DNA of 64,000 bases from NCBI GenBank assembly GCA_023437715.1, contig JAEZFK010000063.1, positions 1 through 64,000 on the forward strand, written 5' to 3'. Origin of the DNA: Bacillota bacterium (GTDB lineage: Bacteria > Bacillota > Clostridia > Lachnospirales > Lachnospiraceae). Positions 16,729-25,645 of this stretch are shown here, one piece after another. How positions within the stretch are numbered: the first letter of the stretch is position 1; every line of letters begins with the position of its first letter. Below the pieces are notes generated by a model that worked only from the letters and a program-made list of their open reading frames with translations, was not told the DNA's origin and made no database searches. The position numbers and the translations under genes are program-made.

Positions 16729-17469
16729 ATGATTATAAAAGTTTCCGTACCAAACCGTTTTCAGTTTAAGGCAATTCCAACATTCAGAACGCTGATGATG
16801 CCCTCTCAGGGGGAGATCCATTACATTGGAGGAGCGGATATTCTGCCTCCGCCTCTGGACAATGAGAAAGAGACTCAGATCATCGCCATGCTGGGCGGCG
16901 ACCAGGATCAGAAGGCAAAATCGGAATTGATCGAACACAATCTGCGTCTTGTGGTTTATATCGCAAAAAAGTTTGACAATACCAGCGTCGGAGTGGAGGA
17001 TTTGATTTCCATTGGGACCATCGGACTCATTAAGGCCATCAACACCTTTAACCCAAAGAAGAACATTAAGCTGGCAACCTATGCGTCCAGGTGCATTGAA
17101 AATGAGATTCTCATGTACTTACGCCGGAACAACAAGACCAAGATGGAGGTTTCCATTGATGAGCCTTTGAACGTGGATTGGGATGGCAATGAGCTCCTTT
17201 TATCGGATATATTAGGAACAGAGGAGGATGTGATCTACAGGGATTTAGAGACCGAGGTGGAACGGAATCTTTTAAATACCGCCATCAGCCGCCTAAGCCC
17301 CAGGGAGCGGAAGATCGTGGAGCTGCGGTTCGGACTGACGGATGAGGAAGGGGAGGAAATGACTCAGAAGGAAGTGGCGGATTTGCTGGGAATCTCTCAG
17401 TCCTACATATCCAGGCTGGAAAAGAAAATCATGAAGCGCCTGAAAAAAGAAATTGTGCGTTTTGAGTGA
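16729..17469 (+). CDS. sigE: RNA polymerase sporulation sigma factor SigE (pro-sigma-E)
   Basis: 246 aa. Mother-cell sigma factor that directs the first wave of gene expression after asymmetric division. It starts with a pro-sequence of about 30 residues before YIGGADILPPPL, where processing by SpoIIGA is expected. Region 2 (ELIEHNLRLVVYIAKKFDN, then VEDLISIGTIGLIKAI) and region 4 (LTDEEGEEMTQKEVADLLGI, SQSYISRLEKKIMKRL) are intact. AAGGAG lies upstream of ATG 16729. Co-transcribed with spoIIGA; a terminator follows. Confidence 0.96.
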   Translation: MIIKVSVPNRFQFKAIPTFRTLMMPSQGEIHYIGGADILPPPLDNEKETQIIAMLGGDQDQKAKSELIEHNLRLVVYIAKKFDNTSVGVEDLISIGTIGLIKAINTFNPKKNIKLATYASRCIENEILMYLRRNNKTKMEVSIDEPLNVDWDGNELLLSDILGTEEDVIYRDLETEVERNLLNTAISRLSPRERKIVELRFGLTDEEGEEMTQKEVADLLGISQSYISRLEKKIMKRLKKEIVRFE

Positions 17470-17500
17470 GGGTGTGGTATATTATAAATATATTGGAACA

Positions 17501-17530
17501 GGGAAAGGCTCCTAGGAGCCTTTCTTTTTT
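17501..17530 (+). terminator. sigE terminator
   Basis: Palindrome GAAAGGCTCCTAGGAGCCTTTC followed by six T. Its T-run abuts the ECF promoter. Confidence 0.9.
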
Positions 17531-17560
17531 GCAACTTTTATTCTCCGTGGAACGTCTAAC
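17530..17560 (+). promoter_or_regulatory. ECF-type promoter of the sigma/anti-sigma pair
   Basis: TGCAAC (17530-17535), 17 bp, CGTCTAAC (17553-17560). The AAC/CGTC pattern is typical of promoters read by ECF sigma factors such as SigV/SigW, suggesting autoregulation. Confidence 0.65.
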
Positions 17561-17587
17561 AGATAGAACCGCTGAGAGGAGGAAAAA

Positions 17588-18067
17588 ATGAAACAAAAGA
17601 TTGAAGCGGAAGCGGAACGGCTTCTTTTGGAAGGCTATGAGAAATATTACCGGCTTGCATACAGCTATGTAAAAAACGAACAGGACGCCCTGGATGTTGT
17701 TCAGGAAAGCGCTTACCGGGTCATCAGGGACTGCGGAAAGCTGAAAGAGGAAAAATATCTGTCCACCTGGATCTACCGGATCGTCATAAATGCGTCCATT
17801 GACCTTTTAAGGAAACAGAAGCGGGAGGGGATGAGCCTTGATGAAGTGGAGATTCCTTATGAAGATCATTATAAGGAGGACGATCCCCTGGAGCTTTTAA
17901 GCGCTTTGGAAGAAAAGGACAGGGCAATTGTGATTCTCAAGTATTTTGAGGGCTGGAAGCTGGAGGAAATCGCCCAGGTCCTGGAAATGAACCTAAACAC
18001 GGTCAAAGCCAGGCTTTACCGGGCCTTAAAGAAGTTAAAAATAGCCCTGGAGCCGGAGATCACCTAA
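17588..18067 (+). CDS. ECF-type RNA polymerase sigma factor (SigV-like)
   Basis: 159 aa, the normal ECF length, with only regions 2 and 4. Region 2: YRLAYSYVKNEQDALDVVQE; region 4: EEIAQVLEMNLNTVKARLYR. GAGGAGG precedes ATG 17588. The anti-sigma gene follows after 16 nt. In Bacillus and Clostridioides, similar sigma factors respond to lysozyme through RsiV. It splits the usual spoIIGA-sigE-sigG order in this genome. Confidence 0.92.
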   Translation: MKQKIEAEAERLLLEGYEKYYRLAYSYVKNEQDALDVVQESAYRVIRDCGKLKEEKYLSTWIYRIVINASIDLLRKQKREGMSLDEVEIPYEDHYKEDDPLELLSALEEKDRAIVILKYFEGWKLEEIAQVLEMNLNTVKARLYRALKKLKIALEPEIT

Positions 18068-18083
18068 GGAAGGAGATGCTGTT

Positions 18084-18953
18084 ATGGAACACAGTGACGA
18101 GGAAAAGCTGTTAAGAATGAAAGAAAGGTATCAGGAGATTCCTGTCCCTGAGGCGGCGCCCGGGAGAGTCCTTGCAGGGATAGAGAAAGCCAGAAAAGAA
18201 AAGAGGAAAAGCACTATGATGAAAATGACAAAAAGAACAGGAATAACGGCAGCAGCGGCAATGTTAGCCATTGCGGCCATGGCCAATTTAAGCCCGGTTA
18301 CGGCAAATGCCATGGAGGATATCCCGGTTCTGGGAGCCATCGCCAAGGTGGTCACCTTCCGGACCTATGAGAATACAAAGGACAATTATGAAGCAAAGAT
18401 TGACATACCAAAGGTATCTGTAAACAATGAGGACAATGAAAAGGTAAACCGCTCCATAGAAGAATATGCACAGCAGCTGATCTCGGAGTATGAAAAGGAA
18501 GTGGCAGGCAACGAGGCGGGCCAGGGACATTATTCCGTGACCTCCGGCTATGATGTGGTGACGGACAATGACAAATACCTTTCCCTGCGGATCAACACCA
18601 CGGTGGTTATGGCCAGCGGCGCAGAGTCTGTAAAGATTTTTACCATTGACAAAGCCACAGGCAATGTGGTGACTTTAAAGGATTTATTTAAGGACAGGAG
18701 CGATTACATTACGGCAATCAGCGATAACATCAAAACCCAGATGAAAGAACAGATGGCGGCCGATGATTCCAAGATGTATTTTTATAATGACGGAGAAGCT
18801 TCCGGAGAGGGATTTAATCAGATTACAGGAGATGAGAGCTTTTATTTTAATGAAAATGGAGAAATTGTAATTGTATTTGACGAATATGAAGTGGCGCCGG
18901 GCTATATGGGGGCCGTGGAATTTACAATACCGAGGTCCGTGACCGGATATTGA
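18084..18953 (+). CDS. RsiV-like anti-sigma factor (DUF4163/DUF3298 domains)
   Basis: 289 aa. A cytoplasmic N-terminal segment (about 1-45) would bind the ECF sigma factor; one membrane span (about 50-70, ITAAAAMLAIAAMANLSPV); then an extracellular DUF4163/DUF3298-type part (about 90-289) with TIDKATGNVVTLKDLF and the ending VAPGYMGAVEFTIP. RsiV proteins bind lysozyme directly and are then cleaved at the membrane to release sigma-V; that mechanism is inferred here from architecture. No peptidoglycan O-acetylase gene lies nearby. Confidence 0.85.
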   Translation: MEHSDEEKLLRMKERYQEIPVPEAAPGRVLAGIEKARKEKRKSTMMKMTKRTGITAAAAMLAIAAMANLSPVTANAMEDIPVLGAIAKVVTFRTYENTKDNYEAKIDIPKVSVNNEDNEKVNRSIEEYAQQLISEYEKEVAGNEAGQGHYSVTSGYDVVTDNDKYLSLRINTTVVMASGAESVKIFTIDKATGNVVTLKDLFKDRSDYITAISDNIKTQMKEQMAADDSKMYFYNDGEASGEGFNQITGDESFYFNENGEIVIVFDEYEVAPGYMGAVEFTIPRSVTGY

Positions 18954-18987
18954 TTTATTGATAACAAGCTGATGACAATATGTAGAT

Positions 18988-19027
18988 AAGCCTGCCTTTT
19001 ATAAGAAAGGTGGGCTTATGTTTTTAT
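18988..19027 (+). terminator. Terminator after the anti-sigma gene
   Basis: AAGCCTGCCTTT pairs with AAAGGTGGGCTT around a short loop, followed by ATGTTTTTA. It separates this unit from the convergent sigG gene. Confidence 0.75.
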
Positions 19028-19068
19028 AGGGGAATGCCGCTGTTGAAAGAAAGTCTGAGGAATGCCTC

Positions 19069-19845
19069 CTAAGAAAGGTAATTCTTCATGGTCTTCAGCG
19101 CATTTTTTTCCAGACGGCTGACCTGGGCCTGGCTGATATGGATTTCTTCCGCCACCTCTGTCTGTGTCTTTCCTTCAAAAAAACGCATGTCAATGATGTG
19201 GCGTTCCCGTTCGGGAAGTCTTCGCATGGCCTCATTTAAGGAAATGTCCTCCACCCAGTTTTCCTCCAGGTTTTTCTTGTCGCTGATCTGGTCCATGACG
19301 AAAAGGGGGTCCCCGCCGTCGTTGTAAACCGGCTCATAAAGGCTTACAGGGCTTTGAATGGCATCCAGGGCATAGGTGATGTCTTCCTTGCTCACCCCGA
19401 TTTCGTCGGCGATTTCCATGAGGGTGGGTTCCTTTAAATTCTTTTTCATCAGGTTTTCCTTGGCATATATGGCCTTATAAGCGGTATCACGCAGGGAACG
19501 GCTGACACGAATGGAATTGTTATCTCTGAGGTAACGCCGTACTTCCCCCAGGATCATGGGAACCGCATAGGTGGAGAACCGGACGTTCTGCGTAATATCA
19601 AAATTGTCGATGGCTTTGATCAAGCCGATGCAGCCGATTTGAAATAAGTCGTCCACGTTTTCGCTGCTGCCTGAAAAACGCTGTATGACGCTGAGAACCA
19701 GCCGTAAGTTTCCTTTGATGTATTCCTCTCTGGCTTTCTTATCCCCGTTGAGGATCCGTTTGAACAGGGCTTCCTTCTCCTCATTGCTCAGAAGAGGAAG
19801 CTTGGAAGTATTGACGCCGCATATTTCTACTTTATATCCAGACAT
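19069..19845 (-). CDS. sigG: RNA polymerase sporulation sigma factor SigG
   Basis: 258 aa. Late forespore sigma factor. Opening MSGYKVEICGVNTSKLPLLS is the characteristic SigG N-terminus; region 2 (NLRLVLSVIQRFSGSSENVD, DLFQIGCIGLIKAIDNF), region 3 and region 4 (KTQTEVAEEIHISQAQVSRL) are complete. GAGGG lies upstream of ATG 19845. In most clostridia and bacilli sigG follows sigE on the same strand; here it is inverted and separated by the ECF pair. A weak GTATA...-type forespore promoter may lie upstream but I cannot place it firmly. Confidence 0.96.
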   Translation of the reverse strand: MSGYKVEICGVNTSKLPLLSNEEKEALFKRILNGDKKAREEYIKGNLRLVLSVIQRFSGSSENVDDLFQIGCIGLIKAIDNFDITQNVRFSTYAVPMILGEVRRYLRDNNSIRVSRSLRDTAYKAIYAKENLMKKNLKEPTLMEIADEIGVSKEDITYALDAIQSPVSLYEPVYNDGGDPLFVMDQISDKKNLEENWVEDISLNEAMRRLPERERHIIDMRFFEGKTQTEVAEEIHISQAQVSRLEKNALKTMKNYLS

Positions 19846-19957
19846 ATCTTTCCCTCCGCATCATTTTATTCGTTGCTCATAAAGAAATGATGTACTCAAT
19901 CGAAGGCTTTTATACGATATCCGGATCAAATTTTATTTCCAGTTTTTGGGCTGATTT

Positions 19958-20728
19958 TTAAATCTGATTATTTTTTTCATAAAGAATCAGCAATCCCTTT
20001 AACAGCAGGGTGTCGTCGTAATGGATGGTGTGGCGGCAGAGAGGGATGACGGAAGAAGCCAGACCGCCGGTGGCAACAAGGCTTGCCGGAGAGCCCAGCT
20101 CTTCCTCAATACGGTCGATGACGCCGTCAATCATGGCCGCGTTGCCGTAAAGGATGCCGTTTCTCATACAGTCAATGGTATTTTTTCCGATAACCCTTGT
20201 GGGCGTGTTTAATCCGATGTAGGGAAGCTGGGCCGCCCGGCTGCTTAGGGAATCAAGAGATACCCTGAGTCCCGGAAATATAATACCTCCGGTGTAATTC
20301 CCCGCCCGGTCAATGACGGACATGGTGGTGGCGGTACCCATGTCAATGACGATAATGGGGGCCGGATACTCCTTTAAGGCAGCAACCGCATCCACGATTA
20401 AGTCGCTTCCCACGGTCTTGGGGTTGTCCATCTTTATGTTCAGCCCTGTCTTCATTCCGGAACCTACCAGCATGGGAGTCTTTCCTGTTATTTTTTTAAC
20501 AGCTGACAGGACCACCTCGGTGAGAGGCGGGACCACGGAAGAGACGATGGCCCCTTCGATGGAAGAGATGGGCAGGTCGTGAATTCCCATAATATCCTTT
20601 ATATTAACCGCATATTCCAGCTCTGTTTTTCCATGATTGGTGGTCACCCGCTCTACGAAATAGGTCCTGGTGCGGTCGATACCTCCTATGACAATATTGC
20701 TGTTTCCCATATCAATTGCTAAAATCAT
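19958..20728 (-). CDS. coaX: Type III pantothenate kinase
   Basis: 256 aa. First step of CoA synthesis: ATP-dependent phosphorylation of pantothenate, the K+/NH4+-dependent type. ASKHA fold with IDMGNSNIVIG at the N-terminus, IDMGTATTMSVID and GGIIFPGLRVSLDSL in the middle, and ATGGLA near the C-terminus. ATG 20728 follows AAGGAG at 8 nt; a longer frame to 20800 overlaps the promoter region and is rejected. Divergent from coaBC, so both CoA genes share one intergenic region. Confidence 0.95.
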   Translation of the reverse strand: MILAIDMGNSNIVIGGIDRTRTYFVERVTTNHGKTELEYAVNIKDIMGIHDLPISSIEGAIVSSVVPPLTEVVLSAVKKITGKTPMLVGSGMKTGLNIKMDNPKTVGSDLIVDAVAALKEYPAPIIVIDMGTATTMSVIDRAGNYTGGIIFPGLRVSLDSLSSRAAQLPYIGLNTPTRVIGKNTIDCMRNGILYGNAAMIDGVIDRIEEELGSPASLVATGGLASSVIPLCRHTIHYDDTLLLKGLLILYEKNNQI

Positions 20729-20812
20729 AGAGGGAACTCCTTTCCAACTTTTTTTTCTTGTGCTATACTGTAGAGTACCATATTTTAACTGGAAAAACAA
20801 CGGGAGGCGATT
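20729..20812. promoter_or_regulatory. Divergent coaX/coaBC promoter region
   Basis: TGCTATACT (20761-20769) is an extended -10 pointing toward coaBC; no good -35 lies at 17 bp. The minus-strand promoter is less clear. Confidence 0.45.
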
Positions 20813-22006
20813 ATGCTGAAAGGAAAAAATATTATTTTAGGAGTAACAGGAAGCATCGCGGCCTATAAGATAGCCGGGCTTGCCAGCATGCTGGTGAAAA
20901 AGGGCTGCAACGTCCATGTACTCATGTCCCGGAATGCCACAAACTTTATCAATCCCATCACCTTTGAAACCCTGACGGGCAATAAATGCCTGGTGGACAC
21001 CTTTGACCGGAACTTCCAGTTCCAGGTGGAGCACGTGTCTCTGGCAAAGCTGGCCGACGTGGTCATGATCGCCCCTGCCAGCGCCAACGTTGTCGCAAAG
21101 CTGGCTCACGGCCTGGCTGACGACATGCTGACAACCACGGTCCTGGCCTGCCGCTGCAAGAAGATCATAGCTCCGGCCATGAACACCAACATGTATGAAA
21201 ATCCCATTGTGCAGGACAACCTAAAAATCTGCGAATCCTACGGGATGGAAGTGATAAAGCCCGCCTACGGCTATCTGGCCTGCGGGGATACGGGTGCCGG
21301 CAAGATGCCGGAGCCGGAGGTCCTGTTTGATTACATCGAAAAGGAAATCAGCCGGGAAAAGGATTTGGCCGGGAAAAAGATTCTGGTCACCGCCGGTCCC
21401 ACCATGGAGGCCATTGATCCGGTGCGTTTCATCACCAATCATTCCACCGGAAAGATGGGTTATGCCATTGCCCATATGGCATCCTTACGCGGCGCGGAAG
21501 TAACCCTTGTCACTGGAAAGACCTCCACTCCAAGGCCAAGGTTCGTGAACCTCATTGAGGTGGAAAGCGCCAGGGACATGTTTGAGGCTGTGACGGAAAA
21601 TGCCGGGGCTCAGGATATCATTATAAAGGCCGCTGCCGTGGCAGATTACCGTCCAAAGCATGTGAATGCGGAAAAGACCAAGAAAAAGGACGGGGACATG
21701 GCAATCGAGCTGGAGCGGACCGACGACATTCTGCTGTGGCTGGGAGAGCACCGGAGGGAAGGGCAGTTTCTCTGCGGCTTTTCCATGGAAACCCAGAATC
21801 TGGTGGAAAATTCCAGGGCAAAGCTGGAAAGAAAGAACCTGGATATGATCGTTGCCAACAACTTAAAAGTAGAGGGAGCCGGCTTCGGCACGGACACCAA
21901 TGTGGTGACCATCATTACCAGACAGAAAGAGCTGCCTCTGGAACAGATGACAAAGGAAGAGGCGGCAGACCGCATTTTAAATGAAATCGTGAATCTTGAC
22001 TTATAA
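20813..22006 (+). CDS. coaBC: Bifunctional phosphopantothenoylcysteine decarboxylase / phosphopantothenate-cysteine ligase
   Basis: 397 aa. Couples 4'-phosphopantothenate to Cys (CoaB, CTP-dependent) and decarboxylates the product (CoaC, FMN). CoaC part 1-185: GVTGSIAAYKIAGL, VMIAPASANVVAKLAHG, the PAMNTNMYENP motif and YLACGDTGAGKMPEP with the active-site Cys. CoaB part from about 185: KILVTAGPTMEAIDPVRFIT, NHSTGKMG, later KAAAVADYRP. GGGAGG precedes ATG 20813. Confidence 0.96.
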   Translation: MLKGKNIILGVTGSIAAYKIAGLASMLVKKGCNVHVLMSRNATNFINPITFETLTGNKCLVDTFDRNFQFQVEHVSLAKLADVVMIAPASANVVAKLAHGLADDMLTTTVLACRCKKIIAPAMNTNMYENPIVQDNLKICESYGMEVIKPAYGYLACGDTGAGKMPEPEVLFDYIEKEISREKDLAGKKILVTAGPTMEAIDPVRFITNHSTGKMGYAIAHMASLRGAEVTLVTGKTSTPRPRFVNLIEVESARDMFEAVTENAGAQDIIIKAAAVADYRPKHVNAEKTKKKDGDMAIELERTDDILLWLGEHRREGQFLCGFSMETQNLVENSRAKLERKNLDMIVANNLKVEGAGFGTDTNVVTIITRQKELPLEQMTKEEAADRILNEIVNLDL

Positions 22007-22024
22007 ATAGAATCATACTACAAT
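21996..22024 (+). promoter_or_regulatory. prfC promoter
   Basis: TTGACT (21996-22001), 17 bp, TACAAT (22019-22024), overlapping the end of coaBC. Confidence 0.65.
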
Positions 22025-22062
22025 AGAAAAGTTGAGACGTTAAATTTGGAGGAACTATTTTT

Positions 22063-23652
22063 GTGAACACAGCGGAAGAAATTAAAAAGAGAAGAACATT
22101 TGCCATTATTTCCCACCCCGATGCCGGAAAGACGACCCTGACGGAGAAATTTCTTCTTTACGGAGGAGCCATTAACCTGGCAGGAACCGTAAAGGGAAGA
22201 AAAAACACCAGACATGCGGTTTCTGACTGGATGGAGATTGAAAAGGAGAGAGGAATTTCTGTCACCTCCTCGGTGCTGCAGTTTAATTATGACGGATTCT
22301 GCATCAACATCCTGGATACGCCGGGACATCAGGATTTCTCGGAAGATACCTACCGTACCTTGATGGCGGCGGATTCTGCGGTCATGGTCATCGACGGCTC
22401 CAAGGGCGTGGAGGCCCAGACCATCAAGCTGTTTAAGGTCTGCGTCATGCGCCGCATCCCGATTTTCACATTCATCAACAAGATGGACCGGGAAGCCAGG
22501 GATCCCTTTGAGCTGATGGATGAGATCGAGGAGGTTTTAGGCATACGGACCTGTCCGGTCAACTGGCCCATAGGCTGCGGAAGAGAATTCAAGGGAGTTT
22601 ACGACCGCTTTAAGAAAACCATCACCACCTACCGGGCGGCCATGAACGGACAAAAGGAAGTGGAATCCACGGAGGCTGTTTTAAACGATCCCAAGGTGGA
22701 TTGGCTCATCGGGGAAAGCTACCACAGCCAGCTTGTAGAGGACATCGAGCTTCTTGACGGAGCCAGCGATGAGCTGGATATGGACCGGGTGGGAAGAGGC
22801 GATTTGTCTCCCGTATTCTTTGGTTCTGCTTTGACCAACTTCGGAGTGGAAACATTTTTGCAGCATTTTCTTCAGATGACCACCGCCCCTCTGCCAAGGC
22901 TGACCACAACCGGGGTTATCGATCCCTTTGAGGAGGATTTTTCCGCTTTTGTGTTTAAGATACAGGCAAATATGAACAAGGCCCACAGGGACCGCATTGC
23001 GTTTATGCGGATCGTGTCGGGAAAGTTTGAGGCAGGCATGGAGGTAAACCATGTCCAGGGAGGGAAAAAGCTCCGCTTATCCCAGCCCCAGCAGCTCATG
23101 GCCCAGGACAGGAAGATCATCGAAGAGGCTTATGCGGGAGATATTATCGGAGTGTTTGATCCGGGCATTTTCTCCATCGGAGATACGCTCTGCAAGTCCG
23201 GCGAGAAATTTGAGTTCGAAGGAATTCCTACCTTTGCGCCGGAGCACTTCGCAAGGGTGCGCCAGCTGGATACCATGAAGAGAAAGCAGTTTATCAAGGG
23301 CGTAAACCAGATCGCCCAGGAAGGCGCCATCCAGATATTCCAGGAATTCAATACGGGAATGGAAGAGATCATCGTGGGAGTGGTGGGAGAACTGCAGTTC
23401 GAGGTTCTGACCTACCGCCTGGAAAATGAGTACAATGTAGAGGTGAGGCTTGAAAAGCTTCCCTATGAATACATCCGCTGGATCGAGAATAAAGAAGAAG
23501 TGGATGTGGCTAAGATCCAGGGAACCTCGGATATGAAGCGCATCAAGGACTTAAAGGATAACCCGCTTCTCCTCTTTGTCAACAGCTGGAGCGTAGGAAT
23601 GGTACTGGAGCGCAATCCGGGGCTGAAGCTTTCTGAATTCGGCCGCAACTAA
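22063..23652 (+). CDS. prfC: Peptide chain release factor 3
   Basis: 529 aa GTPase that recycles RF1/RF2 after translation termination. G1 SHPDAGKTT (about 20-28), switch region KERGISVTSS, G3 DTPGHQDFSEDTYR, G4 NKMD. The start is GTG with GGAGGA 9 nt upstream. Downstream EF-G-like domains are complete to GLKLSEFGRN. Own promoter upstream. Confidence 0.95.
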   Translation: MNTAEEIKKRRTFAIISHPDAGKTTLTEKFLLYGGAINLAGTVKGRKNTRHAVSDWMEIEKERGISVTSSVLQFNYDGFCINILDTPGHQDFSEDTYRTLMAADSAVMVIDGSKGVEAQTIKLFKVCVMRRIPIFTFINKMDREARDPFELMDEIEEVLGIRTCPVNWPIGCGREFKGVYDRFKKTITTYRAAMNGQKEVESTEAVLNDPKVDWLIGESYHSQLVEDIELLDGASDELDMDRVGRGDLSPVFFGSALTNFGVETFLQHFLQMTTAPLPRLTTTGVIDPFEEDFSAFVFKIQANMNKAHRDRIAFMRIVSGKFEAGMEVNHVQGGKKLRLSQPQQLMAQDRKIIEEAYAGDIIGVFDPGIFSIGDTLCKSGEKFEFEGIPTFAPEHFARVRQLDTMKRKQFIKGVNQIAQEGAIQIFQEFNTGMEEIIVGVVGELQFEVLTYRLENEYNVEVRLEKLPYEYIRWIENKEEVDVAKIQGTSDMKRIKDLKDNPLLLFVNSWSVGMVLERNPGLKLSEFGRN

Positions 23653-23711
23653 CCGCCCGGAATAAAAAAGGTCATAATGAATGAGCGTAAAATATAAGGA
23701 GGAAGCAGACA

Positions 23712-24164
23712 ATGAGCAGAATTGATGAAGTAAGGGCAGCAATGGTAGAGGCCATGAAAGCAAAGGACAAACAGCGGAAAGACGCCTTATCCATGCTTCT
23801 GGCAGCGCTTAAGAATTTTGAAATTGATAAGAAAGACCACACCCCCATTACCGAGGAAGAGGCCGACGCAGTGGTGAAAAAGGAAATCAAGCAGACTCAG
23901 GAAACCTTTGAGCTTGCTCCGGCGGACCGGGAAGACATCCGGGAGGAAGCGGCGTTCCGCATCGCGGTTTATAAGGAATTCGCCCCTGAGGACATGAGTG
24001 TGGACCAGATTAAGGAAATCATCGGCTCCGTTCTGGAAGAGCTGGGAATTGATGCTCCTACCGTAGCGGATAAGGGAAAGATCATGAAGGTCCTGATGCC
24101 AAAGGTAAAAGGAAAGGCGGATGGCAAGGTGGTAAACGAAACACTGGCAGCCATGATGAAATAA
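23712..24164 (+). CDS. GatB/YqeY domain protein
   Basis: 150 aa, one YqeY domain: helical N-terminal part (EAMKAKDKQRKDALSMLLAA) and tail-like C-terminal domain ending GKADGKVVNETLAAMM. Related to the tRNA-binding tail of the amidotransferase GatB; free-standing proteins are widespread, role in translation quality is suspected only. AAGGAGG precedes ATG. PepV-like gene follows after 14 nt. Confidence 0.9.
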   Translation: MSRIDEVRAAMVEAMKAKDKQRKDALSMLLAALKNFEIDKKDHTPITEEEADAVVKKEIKQTQETFELAPADREDIREEAAFRIAVYKEFAPEDMSVDQIKEIIGSVLEELGIDAPTVADKGKIMKVLMPKVKGKADGKVVNETLAAMMK

Positions 24165-24178
24165 ACGGGGGGCAGAAC

Positions 24179-25582
24179 ATGTATAGGAAAGAGATCGAAG
24201 CGTATATAGAAGCCCACAGGCAGGAGATGATTGAGGATATCTGCACCTTATGCCGGATCAACAGCGAAAAAATGCCCTATAAGGAAGGAATGCCTTATGG
24301 CCAGGGAGCCTTTGAGGCCTTAAATGAGGCCCTGGCAATGGCAGAGTCCTATGACTTTTCCATCACCAATTATGACAATTATGTGGGAACCGCCGATTTA
24401 AATGATAAGGAACGCCAGCTGGATATTCTGGCCCATCTTGATGTGGTTCCTGCCGGCGAGGGATGGAAGGAAACAGAGCCCTTTCAGCCTGTGGTAAAGG
24501 GAGATAAATTATTTGGCCGCGGCACCGCCGATGACAAGGGCCCAGCTGTGGCAGCCCTTTACGCCATGAGAGCCGTAAAGGAATTAAACATCCCTCTTAC
24601 GAAAAACGTGCGGCTGATTCTGGGGACCGATGAGGAATGCGGAAGCTCCGACATCGATCATTATTACTCCGTGGAAAAGGAAGCGCCCATGACCTTTTCT
24701 CCCGACGGGTCATTCCCTGTGGTGAATACGGAAAAGGGCAGCTTAAAAGGAGATTTTACCGCAGAATGGGAGACCTCTTCCCAGCTTCCCCGGCTGGTGA
24801 GCCTGGAGGCGGGAATCAAGGTAAATGTGGTGCCTGGAAAAGCCCACGCCGTTGTTCTGGGTGTTGACACGGAAGTTCTTGAACGGACCGCAGCAGAATG
24901 TGAAAAAGAAACAGGAATCCGTTATGAACTGGAACTGGATGAGGATACTGCATCCATCACAGCTGTGGGGGAAAGCGCCCATGCTTCCCAGCCGGAGGAA
25001 GGCAATAACGCTCTGACAGGACTTCTTTTCTACTTAACAAGGCTTCCTCTGGCGGAATGCGGGCAGACGGTTATGCTCCGCCGCCTTTTGGAGCTGATTC
25101 CTCACGGCGACACCGAAGGAAAGGCCCTTGGCATTGCCATGGAAGATGAGCTTTCCGGAAGCCTGACTCTGGCATTCAGCCTGCTGAGAGTGACCGATTC
25201 CTGTCTGGACGGAACCTTTGACAGCCGGTGCCCTGTCTGTGCCACAGAGGAAAATGTACTTAAAGTGGTAAAACAGAACATGGAGGAAAAGGGCTTTACC
25301 TTTTTAACCGAGGAAATGAGGCCCCCTCACCATGTGGATGGGAATTCAGAATTTGTCAGAACCTTATTAAAAGCCTATGAAGCCTACACCGGCCGTAAGG
25401 GGGAGTGCATTTCCACAGGAGGAGGCACCTATGTTCATGAGCTGAAAAACGGCGTGGCCTTTGGTGCCGCCATGCCGGAGACCAACAACCGGATGCACGG
25501 GGCGGATGAATATGCGGTCGTTGAAGAGCTTGTGGTAAGCGCCAAGATATTTGCCCAGGTGATTGTGGACCTCTGTTCTTAA
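24179..25582 (+). CDS. M20-family dipeptidase (PepV/Sapep type)
   Basis: 467 aa zinc peptidase that cleaves dipeptides in the cytoplasm. Metal/catalytic motifs: LAHLDVVPAGEGW (His ligand plus Asp), GRGTADDKGP (bridging Asp), LGTDEECGSSD (catalytic Glu pair), and SPDGSFPV. A central inserted domain occurs as in PepV, and the C-terminal metal motif is the late NRMHGADEY. Start ATG 24179 follows GGGGG. Convergent with the ECF S-component gene. Confidence 0.9.
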   Translation: MYRKEIEAYIEAHRQEMIEDICTLCRINSEKMPYKEGMPYGQGAFEALNEALAMAESYDFSITNYDNYVGTADLNDKERQLDILAHLDVVPAGEGWKETEPFQPVVKGDKLFGRGTADDKGPAVAALYAMRAVKELNIPLTKNVRLILGTDEECGSSDIDHYYSVEKEAPMTFSPDGSFPVVNTEKGSLKGDFTAEWETSSQLPRLVSLEAGIKVNVVPGKAHAVVLGVDTEVLERTAAECEKETGIRYELELDEDTASITAVGESAHASQPEEGNNALTGLLFYLTRLPLAECGQTVMLRRLLELIPHGDTEGKALGIAMEDELSGSLTLAFSLLRVTDSCLDGTFDSRCPVCATEENVLKVVKQNMEEKGFTFLTEEMRPPHHVDGNSEFVRTLLKAYEAYTGRKGECISTGGGTYVHELKNGVAFGAAMPETNNRMHGADEYAVVEELVVSAKIFAQVIVDLCS

Positions 25583-25587
25583 AAAGA

Positions 25588-25614
25588 AAAAGCCCCCTGC
25601 CTGAGGGGGCTTTC
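25588..25614. terminator. Bidirectional terminator, pepV-like gene / S component
   Basis: AGCCCCCT and AGGGGGCT form a perfect stem; A-rich before and T-rich after. The T-run is longer on the minus strand (TTTTTCTTTTT). Confidence 0.85.
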
Positions 25615-25645
25615 ATATTGCTGAATCCGCTTTGCAGACTCTTTC

